This document shows, piece after piece, positions 34,336-50,037 of a stretch of 64,000 nt of DNA. Each line of letters starts with the position of its first letter. The first letter of the stretch is position 1. Source of the DNA: Gerris lacustris (Eukaryota > Arthropoda > Insecta > Hemiptera > Gerridae); assembly GCA_951217055.1 (NCBI GenBank), contig OX578280.1:15787394-15851393 (forward strand), written 5' to 3'. Position numbers and translations under genes: made by a program. The notes beneath the pieces were generated by a model that searched no databases, was not told where the DNA came from, and saw only the letters and a list, made by a program, of their open reading frames with translations.

Positions 34336-34473
34336 CAGTGGCGTATCCAGCTGCTAGGTATGGGGGGGGGACATTCTAAGTCAGTTTAGATTGGGGAGGG
34401 GGGGGGGGGATTAGATTTAGTGGTAACAAGAAAAGGAAACTACTTTTGCACGTGCCCCCTGGATACGCCACTG
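34336..34473. mobile_element. 138-bp hAT-type MITE with 8-bp TSD
   Basis: The termini CAGTGGCGTATCCAG / CTGGATACGCCACTG are exact inverted repeats, flanked by the 8-bp duplication ACAAGACG (34328-34335 and 34474-34481). The interior contains G-runs (GGGGGGGGGAC, GGGGAGGGGGGGGGG). It belongs to the widespread CAGTGGCG family of hAT elements. Confidence 0.95.
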
Positions 34474-34813
34474 ACAAGACGACAAATTTTGACGTATGCT
34501 AGCTCTCGCCGTGTGGACTGTACACCTCCGCGATAGTTGTATGACGTAGACTGATTTGATAGTTTTAAAGTGGGAGAACTATCACCGTGTAAACGGGGCT
34601 TAACATTATATTCAACCCACAAATATCAAGATTTGATGTCTTCAGTCATCAAATCAGTCATCAAAGCATGGTTCCTCAACTTGTGATTCGGTTTCTCAAC
34701 CTACCCACACACTTTCCAACTTCAATTATAGAACTATACAGACTACTTTTTTAATATTTGAATATAAAATATGGCTTTACTTTATTTAATAATTAATTTT
34801 TTGATGATTACAG

Positions 34814-34962
34814 GGCCTATAATGCAGAGGTGCCCTTATCTGCACGAAATGAAAGAACGATTACTCACCAGTCAGACCGCTCCAGGTCAGGAACATCTCT
34901 TATCTTCACAAGAAGATAACCATCGACTTCTTCAAGCCGAACCACTGCCTACCATTGTCAAG
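34814..34962 (+). CDS. candidate internal exon of an unidentified host gene
   Basis: A 149-nt open segment is bounded by a good acceptor (TTTTTTGATGATTACAG, with AG at 34812-34813) and a good donor (AAG|GTAACT). It translates without stops, starting at codon position 2, to a peptide containing IMQRCPYLHEMKERLL, LLSSQEDNHRLLQ and AEPLPTIVK. The base composition (about 48% GC) contrasts with the AT-rich flanks, and no repeat similarity is seen. The segment enters in phase 1 and leaves in phase 0. I do not recognise the protein. The CP dipeptide and mixed hydrophilic content suggest nothing firm. If real, the surrounding tens of kilobases are introns of one gene. RNA-seq or protein similarity would settle it. 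Confidence 0.45.
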
Positions 34963-35829
34963 GTAACTCATACAGAATTTGATCTAACTATACTTTAGTT
35001 ATACTAATGCAGTATCTACCTTTAATATAATCACGATAAGATCAGGGCTTCAGTTCCTTTTTTTTTGTTAACTGATTCAATCCATTCTAAGATGATCACG
35101 AGCAAGCCATTCCTTTGTCTAAGTCTAAAAGTTTATCTCGATAAAACAGCAAATTCAAAATAAAAATAATCGCAGGTGGTCGTTCCATAATATCATGCGT
35201 TTTAAAGAGTTTTTATTTATTATACGTATATTAAGATAAGTGATTTTTAAATGTTAGAGTAGGGTTATAGAATTAATAATTAATTATTTTCATGAAAAAA
35301 GCTGTAATCCCTAATATTGACGTCTCTTATAGCTGCAAGAGGTTTTTACTTATTAGATGCTTTAATATGGATTACTTAAGATTATAAATTTTCTTTGAGA
35401 ATTCCACCTCCACTTCCTTTTTATTAACTACTTCTTTTTATAGCATCTCTAGAACGATTTTTGACGGCGAAGATTATACACTTTTAGCAGGGTATCTAGA
35501 AGCTGCTTGTGCGTCAAGGCGTCAAGGTACCAAAATAATGTAACTACAATATAATAAACGAGCCGTTAAGCACGTAGCAACAGGCTTAATTTTATACTTA
35601 AAAAATAATTATATAATAATCTAAAAAAGTTATTATAATCTATATGAAGACCAACAAATCAAAACATTTATTTTTTATTGTAATAAATGTGGTTGCCTTA
35701 GCTTAGTAATAATAAATCATTTCGAGGTGAGTCATCGGGACATTACTTAATTATATAAATGATATAACGGTTTATAACACAGTGTTATTGTTATTATTAT
35801 GCATTATTTACTTTTTCCTTCTATATCAA
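34963..35829. other. non-coding interval
   Basis: AT-rich, with no recognised repeat or gene. It would be intron if the preceding exon is real. Confidence 0.45.
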
Positions 35830-36452
35830 TTTTGCTTCCGAGCTTACCGAAGGTAACGGAAGCTATATGTGATCGTTCTGAAGAACGAAACATTTTTTGG
35901 TCTCCGATTTCAGAAATTCCAAGACAGAAATCCGTTTCAGGCATCAGGGATCATTTTTGGTTCCGTGTCTGTCTGTCGCTCTGTCGGTCGGTCTGTCGTT
36001 CAATTTTTGCGAACCAACGTATCTTAAAAACTACACTACGTATCTTTAAAACTACTTTCAATTTTAATGAAATTTAGGTGGTAGGTCATGCGTTCAACCC
36101 ATTGTTGGACCCATATAAGTTTCAACTTTCTACGCTCATTTGTTTCTCTTCCTCATGCGCACAAACATACATTAATTTACACCTATAGCTTCAAATGTAC
36201 TTATCTGATTTGTATGAAACTTTTATAGTTTATCGAAAGTAGCCCGCAGATAGCCCCAGATTACTTTGAACCGTCTGCGCTCTTTAACTTTTGCTTAATC
36301 GATACTTTAATTCAAGTAAAAAATCAAAACAATTTTGACAGATTAAAAAAACAGGGGAAACAATTAAACAAATTAGACAATAATAGCTTGTAAAAGCATA
36401 AAATCAAAAAGTACGTGATAGCATGCGAGGAAGCTATGTGCCACACCAATTG
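35830..36452 (+). mobile_element. CTTCCGAGCTTACCGA element, uninterrupted copy
   Basis: It starts TTTTGCTTCCGAGCTTACCG and ends GAGGAAGCTATGTGCCACAC then CAATTGG. The internal order is (GTCT)n, TCAATTTTTGCGAACC, ATGAAATTTAGGTGG and AAAACAGGGGAAACAA. It is about 620 bp with no ORF. CGGAAGCTATATGTG near the 5' end resembles the 3' GGAAGCTATGTG, so the two ends share a direct word. This may be the source of the 40-bp satellite unit. Confidence 0.8.
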
Positions 36453-36733
36453 GCAGTTTATTTTATTATTAATTTTTGTTATGGTTGATTTGATAAGTTA
36501 GTGGAGCAATTTCTTGTCATTTTAATGTATATCTAAACTCAGTTATTATCACTATTATAATATAAATTATATTGCATACTAGTATTTTCTGCTTGACGGT
36601 TTATAACCATGGCTTTTTTTGTGTTTTTCGATTTTTATAAATTTAACAAGGGTAAATATACGAAATTATTTATTTTTATTATTTATACTAGTATTAGAGA
36701 AATCGAATTGTGCTAACACTCTCTCTAAAGGTA

Positions 36734-36746
36734 CACTGAGAGAAAA
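36734..36746 (+). repeat. left terminal inverted repeat of the CACTA-like element
   Basis: CACTGAGAGAAAA, preceded by TA. It differs at one position from the right end. Downstream, CTTTTTTCGAC continues into the first subterminal palindrome. Confidence 0.85.
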
Positions 36747-36754
36747 AAAGGACT

Positions 36755-37112
36755 TTTTTCGACTTATACGCAGTCGAAATGATGCTGCGTGTAAATAAGG
36801 TTGAACGTAGGAGGTCTTCCAGTCGAAGTCTATACTGCGGCCATTATACTGTGACTCAGCTGAGTGTATATATCGAACATTTCGATATATCGATACTTTT
36901 TATGCTGAAACTTAGTGTAACGCTATACTGCGAGGCAACCGAATAGAGTAGGTGAATGTGACACATTCACGTTCATTTTTGACTGTGTAGCAGTCGAATG
37001 GAGCAGTCGAAAGACATATTCACGTTCATTTTCAACTGTGACGCAGTCCAATGGTGCAGTCCAAGCGTCACGTTCACGTTCATTTTGAACTGTGAATCAG
37101 TCAAACAAGTAA
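36755..37112. promoter_or_regulatory. left subterminal palindrome cluster (putative transposase/accessory binding sites)
   Basis: At least four near-palindromes of about 20 bp occur: TTCGACTTATACGCAGTCGA, TTGACTGTGTAGCAGTCGAA, TTCAACTGTGACGCAGTCCA and TTGAACTGTGAATCAGTCAA. Half-sites (GCAGTCGAA, GCAGTCCAA, CAGTCGAAG) are scattered among them, together with a direct repeat of CACGTTCATTTT / CGTTCATTTT. In plant En/Spm, clustered subterminal motifs bind TnpA. The role here is inferred by analogy. Confidence 0.7.
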
Positions 37113-37115
37113 ATT

Positions 37116-37605
37116 TCTACCGCTATGCAGCGTAATATTTTATTTATTGTACCAGCCTACAGCAGTATTGTACTTCTAGTCAGTTGAATTTCAACTGCCT
37201 CCCTCAATTTTCTACCGCTATGCAGCGTAATATTTTATTTATTGTACCAGCCTACAGCAGTATTGTACTTCTAGTCAGTTGAATTTCAACTGCCTCCCTC
37301 AATTTTCTACCGCTATGCAGCGTAATATTCTATTTATTATACCAGCCCACAGCAGTATTGTACTGCTAGTCAGTTTAATTGCAACTGTTATGCAGCGTAA
37401 TATATTATTTCTTATACTAGACCACAGTAGTATTGTACTGCTTGTCAGTTTAATTGCTACTGCTATGCAGCGTAATATATTATTTCTTATACTAGACCAC
37501 AGTAGTATTGTACTGCTTGTCAGTTTAATTGCAACTGCTATGCAGCGTAATATATTACTTCTTACTATTACTTACTAGGCCACAGTAGTATTATACTTCT
37601 TGGCA
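37116..37605. repeat. tandem repeat, 95-bp then 75-bp units, in the left subterminal region
   Basis: CTATGCAGCGTAATATT recurs at about 37122, 37217, 37312, 37387, 37462 and 37537. The first two intervals are 95 bp and the next three 75 bp, the shorter units having lost CCTCCCTCAATTTTCTACCG. Each unit holds CAGTTGAATTTCAACTG or CAGTTTAATTGCAACTG, again the palindromic RACTG/CAGTY type. The 75-bp period keeps a frame open by chance (99 codons), which I do not treat as a gene. Confidence 0.9.
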
Positions 37606-38109
37606 GTTGTACTTCAACTGCTACACAGCAGTTGTGTCGACTGAAGTTTGGTTGGAAAGGGGAATACTTTCAGCTGCAGCCCAGATGAAATATAAGGTGG
37701 TATGCTGTCGAGAGAGTAAGCTTTAGCTTCTGCTTAACTGCTCCAAATTTGGGAACACAACTGCTCCAAATTTGGGAACAGTAGAGCAGGCGTTACGCCA
37801 ATGCTTACCCCCGACTGCATACAACCTTTATTTTCATCTAAGCTGCTGCTGTATTATTAAAATATTACTTAATTCTTAAGTCCTAAAATTAGGACTTTAA
37901 AAATAATTGTAATATTTTAAATTAGAAGAAAAACATGTAAGAGGCAGATTTGATTTTACATAAAAAATTTTATTATTATTATTTTTATGAATACAAATTT
38001 ACAATTATATATTACGTCCAACATAAGTATAAAATAAAATTTAATTAAAATCCAATATATATATATATATATATATGCATTCATGTAAGTTAAATAATAG
38101 AGGTATAAA

Positions 38110-38231
38110 TTTCAAGTTAAAATATTCTTTATAAAGAAAAAGGAAAACATAGTTCATACATATTTTAGTTACAAATTTAAGGCACAATATTAAAAGTTAA
38201 TGTATAAAATAAAATAATATTTAGGTGTATA

Positions 38232-38285
<54 letters not shown>

Positions 38286-38613
38286 TTAAAAATGCATAAT
38301 TATCACACACACACACACACACATATATATAATAAAGGTAAAATTAAAAGCATAATATTACAAGTTAATATTTTACTAAATTTAAAAAATTTAAGCTGTT
38401 TATGTGTGTAATATATATCATAAAATTTAATTTATATACAAATACTAATAATAATATGTATGTATATATATATATATGTATATGAACACATTTAATGCCT
38501 AGTATTACAATTTAAAATATTCTTTATAAAGAAAACATAGTTTATACATATTTTAGTTACAAATTTAGGCACAATATTAAAAGTTAATGTATAAAATAAT
38601 ATTTAGGTGTATA

Positions 38614-38711
<98 letters not shown>

Positions 38712-38908
38712 TTAAAAATGTATAATTATCACACATCACACACACACACACACATATATATAATAAAGGTATAAATTAAAAGCATAATATTACAAGTTAA
38801 TATTTTACTAAATTTAAAAAATTTAAGCTGTTTATGTGTGTAATATATATCATAAAATTTAATTTATATACAAATACTAATAATAATATGTATGTATATA
38901 TATGTATA

Positions 38909-38952
<44 letters not shown>

Positions 38953-38965
38953 AAAATATTCTTTA
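38110..38965. repeat. tandem duplication with AT/GT microsatellites, 3' of the transposase
   Basis: AAAATATTCTTTATAAAGAA begins near-identical units at about 38119, 38514 and 38954. Each full unit runs through GGTGTATAATATACAT, (AT)n(GT)n, TTATCACACA and TTTATGTGTGTAATATATAT. The (AT)n stretch is about 30 bp in the first and about 65 bp in the second. It lies between the transposase gene's 3' end and the left subterminal region. Confidence 0.85.
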
Positions 38966-39079
38966 TAAAGAAAACATAGTTCATACATATTTAATAGCTT
39001 TACAAACATCTGTTGATTTTACTTTGTAATAGTCTTACAATAATTAACATATTTATCATTTGTGGTGCAAAATTATATT

Positions 39080-39085
39080 TTTATT
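39080..39085 (-). terminator. possible polyadenylation signal of the transposon genes
   Basis: AATAAA on the minus strand, about 190 nt beyond the transposase stop codon. AT-rich context makes chance occurrence easy. Confidence 0.3.
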
Positions 39086-39273
39086 CATTCTAATAATTGA
39101 ATAGTTTGATCACAATTACTATTCATTGTAATTCTTGTGACCTTATCTTTTCTTATTTAAAGATAAAAATATTATTCATAACCATTTTGTTAATTTTGTT
39201 ATACATTTGAAATATTAGGTTACATTGCTCTTAATAATTATGTACACTAAGAAGACACTTAATGTATCAATTA

Positions 39274-41755
39274 CTAATCTATGGAATTTCTAAAAACCAC
39301 ATATATTTTCCCATTGGGCAATGAACACATTAGATTTGGGAAGATGAAGCATGTATCCTGAAGTCTATAGGACATGTCGAGTCTCCCTTCCTCGACTTCA
39401 TAGGCAAAGAAGTGATCATCAAAGTCAATCGTAAACATTTCTTTTCCGGTTAAAAAAATATTTTGGGTCTTACTATCTATGTAAATATGTTCAATATAAA
39501 AGAATTTGGGCAAATTAAATCGTTCTTCATCCAAGCCAATGCAAATAAGTTGGTTTGGTCGGTACACTATACCTTCCAACTCCACACTAACGACACCATA
39601 TAGGGTGTTACAGGATGGCAATTTAAATTTTGTTTTTAGGGCGCACAACAGAGAGGGACATAATTTGTGATATTTGGCCGGTTTAAATGTATCAGGGAGT
39701 GTATTAGCCAGGAGCATGTCGTTTAACTGCAATTGATGACGCACGCTAATGGTTTTTGTTATATTTATCCTATTGCCTGTGGCTCGAGCAGCCACTTTAA
39801 GTATTCTATGTTTTGCCTCAAACCTCATAGACCACAAAGGTCTCAAAGGGCCAAATTTTTTTAACATTGAAGGATAATGTATCAAGTTGTGAAATTTCGG
39901 TTGTAACCTATCACGACAAGATAATTTCAAGTACAGTTTATTGAAATCACTTACATATTGAGCCAGGTTCTCAGGAAGGTAGGGAGACACGGCATCCGTC
40001 ATACAAGTGGACATTATTCGCCTCAAAAGCAAAAACAAAGCCCAATATTTATTGCCCAATGGGATTTTTGTTCCTACAAATAGTGAGAAATACCTAAGGA
40101 ATGTCAAGCATTCTGCTGATGACATTCTCCATTTTATTCCACCAGATTGCCAGACCAAAGGTTGAGGCTTTGAGCCTGAATCTGGGCCATAATCAAACAA
40201 AACGATGTGATCGTTCAAGTAATTCAAAGAGAATAGTTTATCTCTTATTAAAGAATTTATCACAAGGGTCATAACATATTGACAAACACCTTCCAATAAA
40301 TCATGCATAATATCTACAGCTACATGTTGAAATAACTTAAAACCTTTGACTTTTAACCAGACACACCTTTCCTTAATGCCCGTAGCTGAAACGTTATCAC
40401 TTTGCAAGTCCTCATTGTAATTTTCCATATTTCTAAGAAAATCTGATTTCTCACGCGTAAGCTTAGCTAGCTCACGTTTGCCTCCTTTACATATCCGGCA
40501 GTAATGAGAGGCGCTAAAACTTTCGGTAAAGCCCAGGATCGAGTTTTCCCAAATTATCTCCGGTTATACAAGCTAATCTGAATTTAACAGTGCCAGTGAA
40601 ACTGTCAACAGCAATTTCTACTCCAGTATTAGCTAAATAATTTAGCTCGTCTATTACACTTGCAAATATTTTCTCGTTACCTTTGGAAACAGCCCTATCC
40701 GAGGAATGAAACAGAAGACCCAAGAATATATAGTTAAGCTTGGAAGCATATTTTGGCGGAATGCAAGGCATGGATACGTACACTGCTCCCAACTTGTGAA
40801 TGGATGAGTGACTACCAAGGGGATTTGATGTTTCAAAATCGTCAAAATAAAGTGTAAGAGGGTATAACTTCTCATTTGCATTTAAATGATGGTTTGAGTA
40901 CGTTTTCTGCCATGCACTACCTTGAATTATATTCATCGGGAAAGGGAAGTTTTGGCAAAAATTTATGTAACTATCAATTTCTTTTAAAAGACCAGGAATT
41001 GATAAAACCTTTTTAAAAACATTTCTCAATGGAACAAAGGAAGCAAAACAAGGCCCAAGTTTAGTTGTACCACCTCGTCCGGCCACTGGACGATTCATTA
41101 TAAATTTCTGTTTTGGGGGAATGTAAGTTCCAATATTAGTGTAAAAATTAAGTCGGAGGTGTTGACTGCGGAAAGTTTCATTGCACTGTGTTATGGATCC
41201 TAATAAAGTTTCAGTGAATGGCCCTAAGTGATTACAAGTGCCATCTCTAGCACTGTCTTCTGCAAATCGATTTAACACAAAACAAAACGAGTCTTTCATA
41301 TATTCTTCATACCTATTATAAAATAACTGAATGTAATTAAGGGGTATTTGTGGGTTGGCCTGTAGCTTGCTAAACATCTTAGCAGCTGTATCTAAAAATA
41401 TTTTTTTTAAATTTTCGGGCGAAAAATCAAAGCGTAAGTTTTCCCCATTAACCGTCTCATCTTGTGAGATATTTATTTCTGAGTCTTTAATACCTTCTCC
41501 TACCTCGTTCCCATTCCTTTCACAGACCACGTTGTTTAAAGAGGGCGCGACACCACTTGGAGAAGTGGCACAATGTTCAGACTTTAAATGATAACGCAAG
41601 GTATACAAGCTGCCACATACTCTGTAGCAGCCTGGCTCGCCACAGCGCAACGAAAGATTGTCCCCTGGTGAAAAGTCAAGGTGCATACGTTTGATATGAA
41701 CTATAAGATCGCTTACAGATTTGAATCTATGTTTACAATCGTGGCACGATAGCAT
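39274..41755 (-). CDS. C2H2 zinc-finger CACTA-type transposase, one frameshift
   Basis: This is the putative DNA-cleaving and joining enzyme of the element: intronless, 2482 nt, about 826 aa if the frameshift is bridged. Two C2H2 fingers open it (C4, C7, H20, H25; C38, C43, H56, H61). Transposase_21-like landmarks follow: LYFDDFE with NPLGSH (about 302-313), TGDNLG (about 398-403), ESFSASHYCRICK, and DIMHDLLEGV (40285-40314). Next come NKYWALFLLLRRI, PKFHNLIHYP and WSMRFEAKHRI with RHQLQL. The D in YFDD, the D in GDN and an acid in DIMHDLLEGV are candidates for the DDE triad. The frame breaks at 40544-40550 (GGGAAAA on the coding strand), and downstream motifs resume in the +1 frame. One extra base in the run, real or an assembly error, explains it. 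The start is the first ATG after an in-frame stop, 34 nt past the stop of the SAM gene. Confidence 0.85.
40544..40550 (-). other. frameshift position in the transposase gene
   Basis: The upstream frame reaches TGDNLG and then runs to a stop at 40514. The +1 frame picks up immediately with NSILGFTESFSASHYCRICK and stays open to 39274. The total length is 3n+1, consistent with one inserted base in GGGAAAA. Confidence 0.8.
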
Positions 41756-41789
41756 GATGACAGTTGTTACAATGTTGTTTCCTTACGCA

Positions 41790-46475
<4,686 letters not shown>

Positions 46476-46561
46476 ATATAGACAATATGTAAAGATTAAA
46501 ATGATATAGAAGTGTAAAGAACTCTAAAGCAATGATCTGTAATGTAGGAAGCACAACTGAA

Positions 46562-46600
46562 GAATGACTTCCGTTCAGCTGGGGTAACCTTTATATAGGG
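46562..46600 (-). promoter_or_regulatory. TATA box plus Inr promoter of the transposon gene pair
   Basis: On the minus strand, CCCTATATAAAGG (46588-46600) is followed about 30 nt later by TCATTC (46562-46567). TCATTC fits the arthropod initiator TCAKTY, with +1 A at 46565. The first in-frame ATG is 90 nt downstream at 46475, with only short leader sequence between. Spacing and order are those of a canonical core promoter. Immediately upstream lies the right subterminal palindrome cluster, so binding proteins could repress transcription, as TnpA does in En/Spm (inference). Confidence 0.7.
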
Positions 46601-46639
46601 TTCCCCCCACCTACCACCGGCCCTTCAGCTCGGAGGCAG

Positions 46640-46765
46640 TCGAAGACGTATTTTGTTCAACTGATACACAGTTAAGACAAAGTACTTATACTTGGTCGCA
46701 GTTGACTTGAAATGCACCTGCCTTATCTTCAACTGAGTCACAGTTGATGATCTTTTTTATTAGTG
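46640..46765. promoter_or_regulatory. right subterminal palindromes, inner cluster
   Basis: TTCAACTGATACACAGTTAA, GTCGCAGTTGACTTG and TTCAACTGAGTCACAGTTGA, plus the half-site GGCAGTCGAAG. This is the same RACTG-N5/6-CAGTY pattern as the left end. The cluster lies just upstream of the promoter. Confidence 0.68.
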
Positions 46766-46835
46766 ACTCATTTTACGTAGTATTTTTTTAACGCATTCTA
46801 AGTAATAAATGCATTTTCATAAATCACGAGTTTAA

Positions 46836-47125
46836 TTGAAGCGAACATAGCGAGCTTCCTAAATTTTATTCAACAAAATATGCTACGTATTTGACGGTGT
46901 GTCTGAAACATAATATGACGATAACTTGAGTACAAGTTGACCGATTTTGATGAAATTTTGTGCACATGTTCATTTTACCAATGCTCAGAACGAGTTTGCC
47001 GGACAACGTTGTCTGCCCAAGCGTTCGTGCGCAACGCTCGCGTAAACGTGCCCTTTAAAATTAAAATTTGAATTTTAGGATAGGAAAAAATTCTAATTTT
47101 ATCTATTCGACGAGACAAACCTTTT
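46836..47125 (+). mobile_element. TTGAAGCGAGCGTA-family fragment nested in the CACTA-like element
   Basis: It starts TTGAAGCGAACATAGCGAGC and continues CTTCCTAAA, ATAACTTGAGTACAAGTTGA, CCGATTTTGATGAAATTTTG and CTATTCGACGAGACAAAC, matching 17193-17490. The (GTCT)n tract has decayed (GACGGTGTGTCTG). The 3' part is not recognisable. It inserted after the transposon formed. Confidence 0.7.
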
Positions 47126-48050
47126 TTTTCATTAACAGAGTTATGCACATTGTTCCGAACGACAAAATAAACCACGTGTAGGATTGATTTTTCAATACCT
47201 ATATACTATAATCATGTTTTTATACGCAAATACAAATCTATTCTCTTTTATTCTATTTCATAGCTAGAACGTAGGGGAGAATCGTTTATTTAGGTGGATA
47301 CTACAGTTTTCACACAGTCTATATTAACTTAGTTCTTATAGACGATGAAGATTATCATGTGTATATACTTTCTAAGTTTAAATATAGTCTCTAATGCTCA
47401 CTTATAATCAATAATAATATTGTCAATAGTTATTTTTGCTGTCTGACAATATTCTCTTCAAACTTTAGCAGTTCCAAAATTTATTTGTAATTTTTTGGAT
47501 GGTCTAAAAGATTAGTAAGCTTCATAACGGCCCAAGAGGGGTTGACGCATACTTTCTATATATACAAAATTACTTCCCAAATACTATGCCAGTTCCAGTG
47601 TTCAATTCAGGTAAATTTTAACCTTACTGAGGGTTTGAATAACCGTTAAAATTTATCTTTCATAAGCATAAGTATAATGGTTTTTTCTGATTCTCCTAAA
47701 AAGGTCTAATCCTCTTAAGTCAAAGGGTATTTTTTTAAACTTTTAATACCTATATAACCTCTGAATCGTAACGGTTCTTATACACATTACTATTCAAGTA
47801 AAGAAAAATAAAACCAATAAACACACCATATAGATTAGATTAGGTTACCCAAGAAAAAATCTGTACTAAATAAATGTACCCCTAAAACACTGTTAAATTA
47901 TTTCAAAACTACCTCCAGAACATTTATATATATGTAATAATAATAATAATATGTAACGTACCGTAGTTAACTATTTGTTTTATTAACTATTTCATTAAAA
48001 ATAGTAATAAATGTACTTATGAGGTATGCTGAATTCCAGTTGAAACTAAA
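47126..48050. other. non-coding interior of the CACTA-like element, right side
   Basis: AT-rich DNA between the nested repeat and the outer subterminal cluster. No gene or splice-consistent exon found. Confidence 0.5.
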
Positions 48051-48089
48051 TATTTTCAACTGCCTTTATGCTTTATTAATTAATTTTTT

Positions 48090-48345
48090 CGCTGCCACGA
48101 TTCTGGAAACAACAATACTGCGACCGAGCCGAGTCAAACTATACTGCATTGCAGTATAGGGGTGTTTTAAACTGCGAAACAGTTTAGTGGTTATGCTGCA
48201 CAGGAGTTGAATGATATGTTCGACTTGACTCCAGTATACCATCAACTGCTACGCAGTCTGAAAACGTCTATGCTGGGTCGCAGAATAGGCCTATACTGCA
48301 CCTCAGTATGGGAATGAATTTTTTCGACTAGTACGCGGTTGAAAA
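48090..48345. promoter_or_regulatory. right subterminal palindromes, outer cluster
   Basis: TATACTGCATTGCAGTATA, AAACTGCGAAACAGTTTAG, TTCGACTTGACTCCAGTA, ATCAACTGCTACGCAGTCTG and TTCGACTAGTACGCGGTTGA. The last is the mirror of the first left-end palindrome (TTCGACTTATACGCAGTCGA) in both sequence and distance from the terminus (about 50 versus 20 bp). Confidence 0.7.
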
Positions 48346-48383
48346 ATGGTGGCAGAATAAGTTATACTGACTATTTAGCATAA

Positions 48384-48396
48384 TTTTCTCTCCGTG
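48384..48396 (-). repeat. right terminal inverted repeat of the CACTA-like element
   Basis: TTTTCTCTCCGTG followed by TA. Reverse-complemented it is CACGGAGAGAAAA. Confidence 0.85.
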
Positions 48397-48583
48397 TAGT
48401 ATATTATTGAACAGTAGTTTTGTTTTATTTATTGTTAAAACTATTATGCGTTGGATAATTTATTATTTACATAGGTTAAAGAAACAAAGAAGGGGGAAAA
48501 TGTAAACATCCTAAATGGAACTCTGCCCAACGGTCATTTGGCCAAGACGAAATGTTTCGGATTAGATATTCTGTTTAGTTTTT

Positions 48584-49264
48584 AGGGTCCGTAGGCAAAA
48601 CCAAGGACCCTTATATTTTCCTGCGTGTGTCTGTCCGTCCGTCCTCTCGCCTGCCCTCACGACTACACTTTTCGTCCGATCACTTTGAAATTTGGCATGT
48701 ATGTGTCTTGTACCTGCCCACATATTTTAAAAATATAGCGACTTAAAAAAAAAATTTTTTCAAAAAAATTAAGGTAAAAAAACTTAAGGGTTAAAATTTT
48801 TTTATTTTTTTTCGACACTGTGAGGGGTATCATATGAAAGGGTACGTCGAGCTGATTACAAAAATATATAATTCTTTGGTTATAACTTTGATAGGGCGAG
48901 CGTAGGCAAGTTTGAAGTGGGTGTGAAACGTGCCCCCCCCCCCCCTCTATCTCGCTTATGTGAAGAAAAATCCTAAACATTCTTCGACCAAAAGTAAAGA
49001 TATTCACTTTTTGGAAATTTCGAAAAAAATATTATTTTATTTTTTATTGACAAAATACGTTTTTTATAACTTTGGTCTTTTCGATGTATTTATATGGTTG
49101 TAGTCCGGTTCTGTGGCAAAACAATACTTTATCAGAAGTTTGTTTATGTGTTTTTAGAATATCAGACCCATAGGATAGTTCAAAGTAAGCTTTTTAGCAT
49201 TTTAAAAAAAACACTGTTTATACACTTTACAGTTAAACACTATATAGTGTGGCCTACGGACCCT
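48584..49264. mobile_element. 681-bp element with 13-bp TIR AGGGTCCGTAGGC
   Basis: AGGGTCCGTAGGC (48584-48596) and GCCTACGGACCCT (49252-49264) are exact inverted repeats. Inside: GTCTGTCCGTCCGTCC, GATCACTTTGAAATTTGGCA (the shared module), a poly-C run, and GACAAAATACGTTTTTTATA. No transposase. A split fragment of the family is at 15690-16330. No clear target-site duplication. Confidence 0.82.
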
Positions 49265-49383
49265 CGCTGTGTGCTGTCTAGCACACACTTGACCTGTTTA
49301 TTTGTTTTGCTTTTAATAAATATATGTGAATATAAATAAATAAATATAAATGAATATATGTGAAGTATTATATATAAATTATT

Positions 49384-50037
49384 CTAATAGGCCTGGAGAT
49401 AATACAAAATAGTGTCTGACAAACATTAAGCGAGAATTTTTTGATGCCTTTTAAAAAAAAATAGTCAGCTAAGTTCGTCAGCGAGATATACGAGAAGATT
49501 GATAAGCGGTTAAAAAAAAACAGACCGGTGGAGAGTGGCCTTATCCCATCCATTTTGGCGAACAATGCGATTTTCATGATCCTGAGTACAAAATTAGTTA
49601 GTAGACCGAAAATCAAGTTGATGTTAGTTTGTCCCTTGTTAGGTTAATAATTCAAATCAAAGTGGTCGCTTATCAAGTGACAAACTAACATCAACTTGAT
49701 TTTTGGTGTAATAACTAATTTACACTTATGATCATGTAATTTTCATTGTCCGCGAAATTGGGAGGGACATGGCCGCTCTCCACCGGTTTTTTTTAAGTGA
49801 CAAACTAACATTCACTTGATTTTCGATCTACTAACTAATTTTGTACTCAGGATCAAGAAAATCGCGAAATTGGGTGGGACATGGCCGCTCTCCACATTTT
49901 TTTTTTTTTACAGCCTACGTCCCTCTGATGAATTTAGCTGACCATATATTCTTAAAAGGCACTAAATGATTAACTTATACACAAAATTCTAGCTTAATGT
50001 TAGTCAGGCACTTTTTTGCACGCATCTTCTGGGCTAT
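49384..50037. mobile_element. rearranged copy of the TAGTCCAGGAGATAGCG family
   Basis: Diverged terminal repeats (TAATAGGCCTGGAGATAATA at the left; GCACGCATCTTCTGGGCTATA at the right) enclose an interior in which the module CTAACATCAACTTGATTTTTGG ... GGGACATGGCCGCTCTCCAC is present three times, once inverted. It is longer than the 405-bp copy because of these internal duplications. Confidence 0.65.

Noticed and set aside
37279..37578. 99-codon frame with repeated AMQRNILFLILDHSSIVLL peptides
   Set aside because: The repetition is at DNA level (75-bp units) in the transposon's subterminal region, with no promoter, splice sites or protein family.
40540..40555. Programmed -1 frameshift at G GGA AAA in the transposase
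   Set aside because: The heptamer fits the slippery pattern, but the downstream coding frame is +1, not -1, so a -1 slip would not restore the protein.
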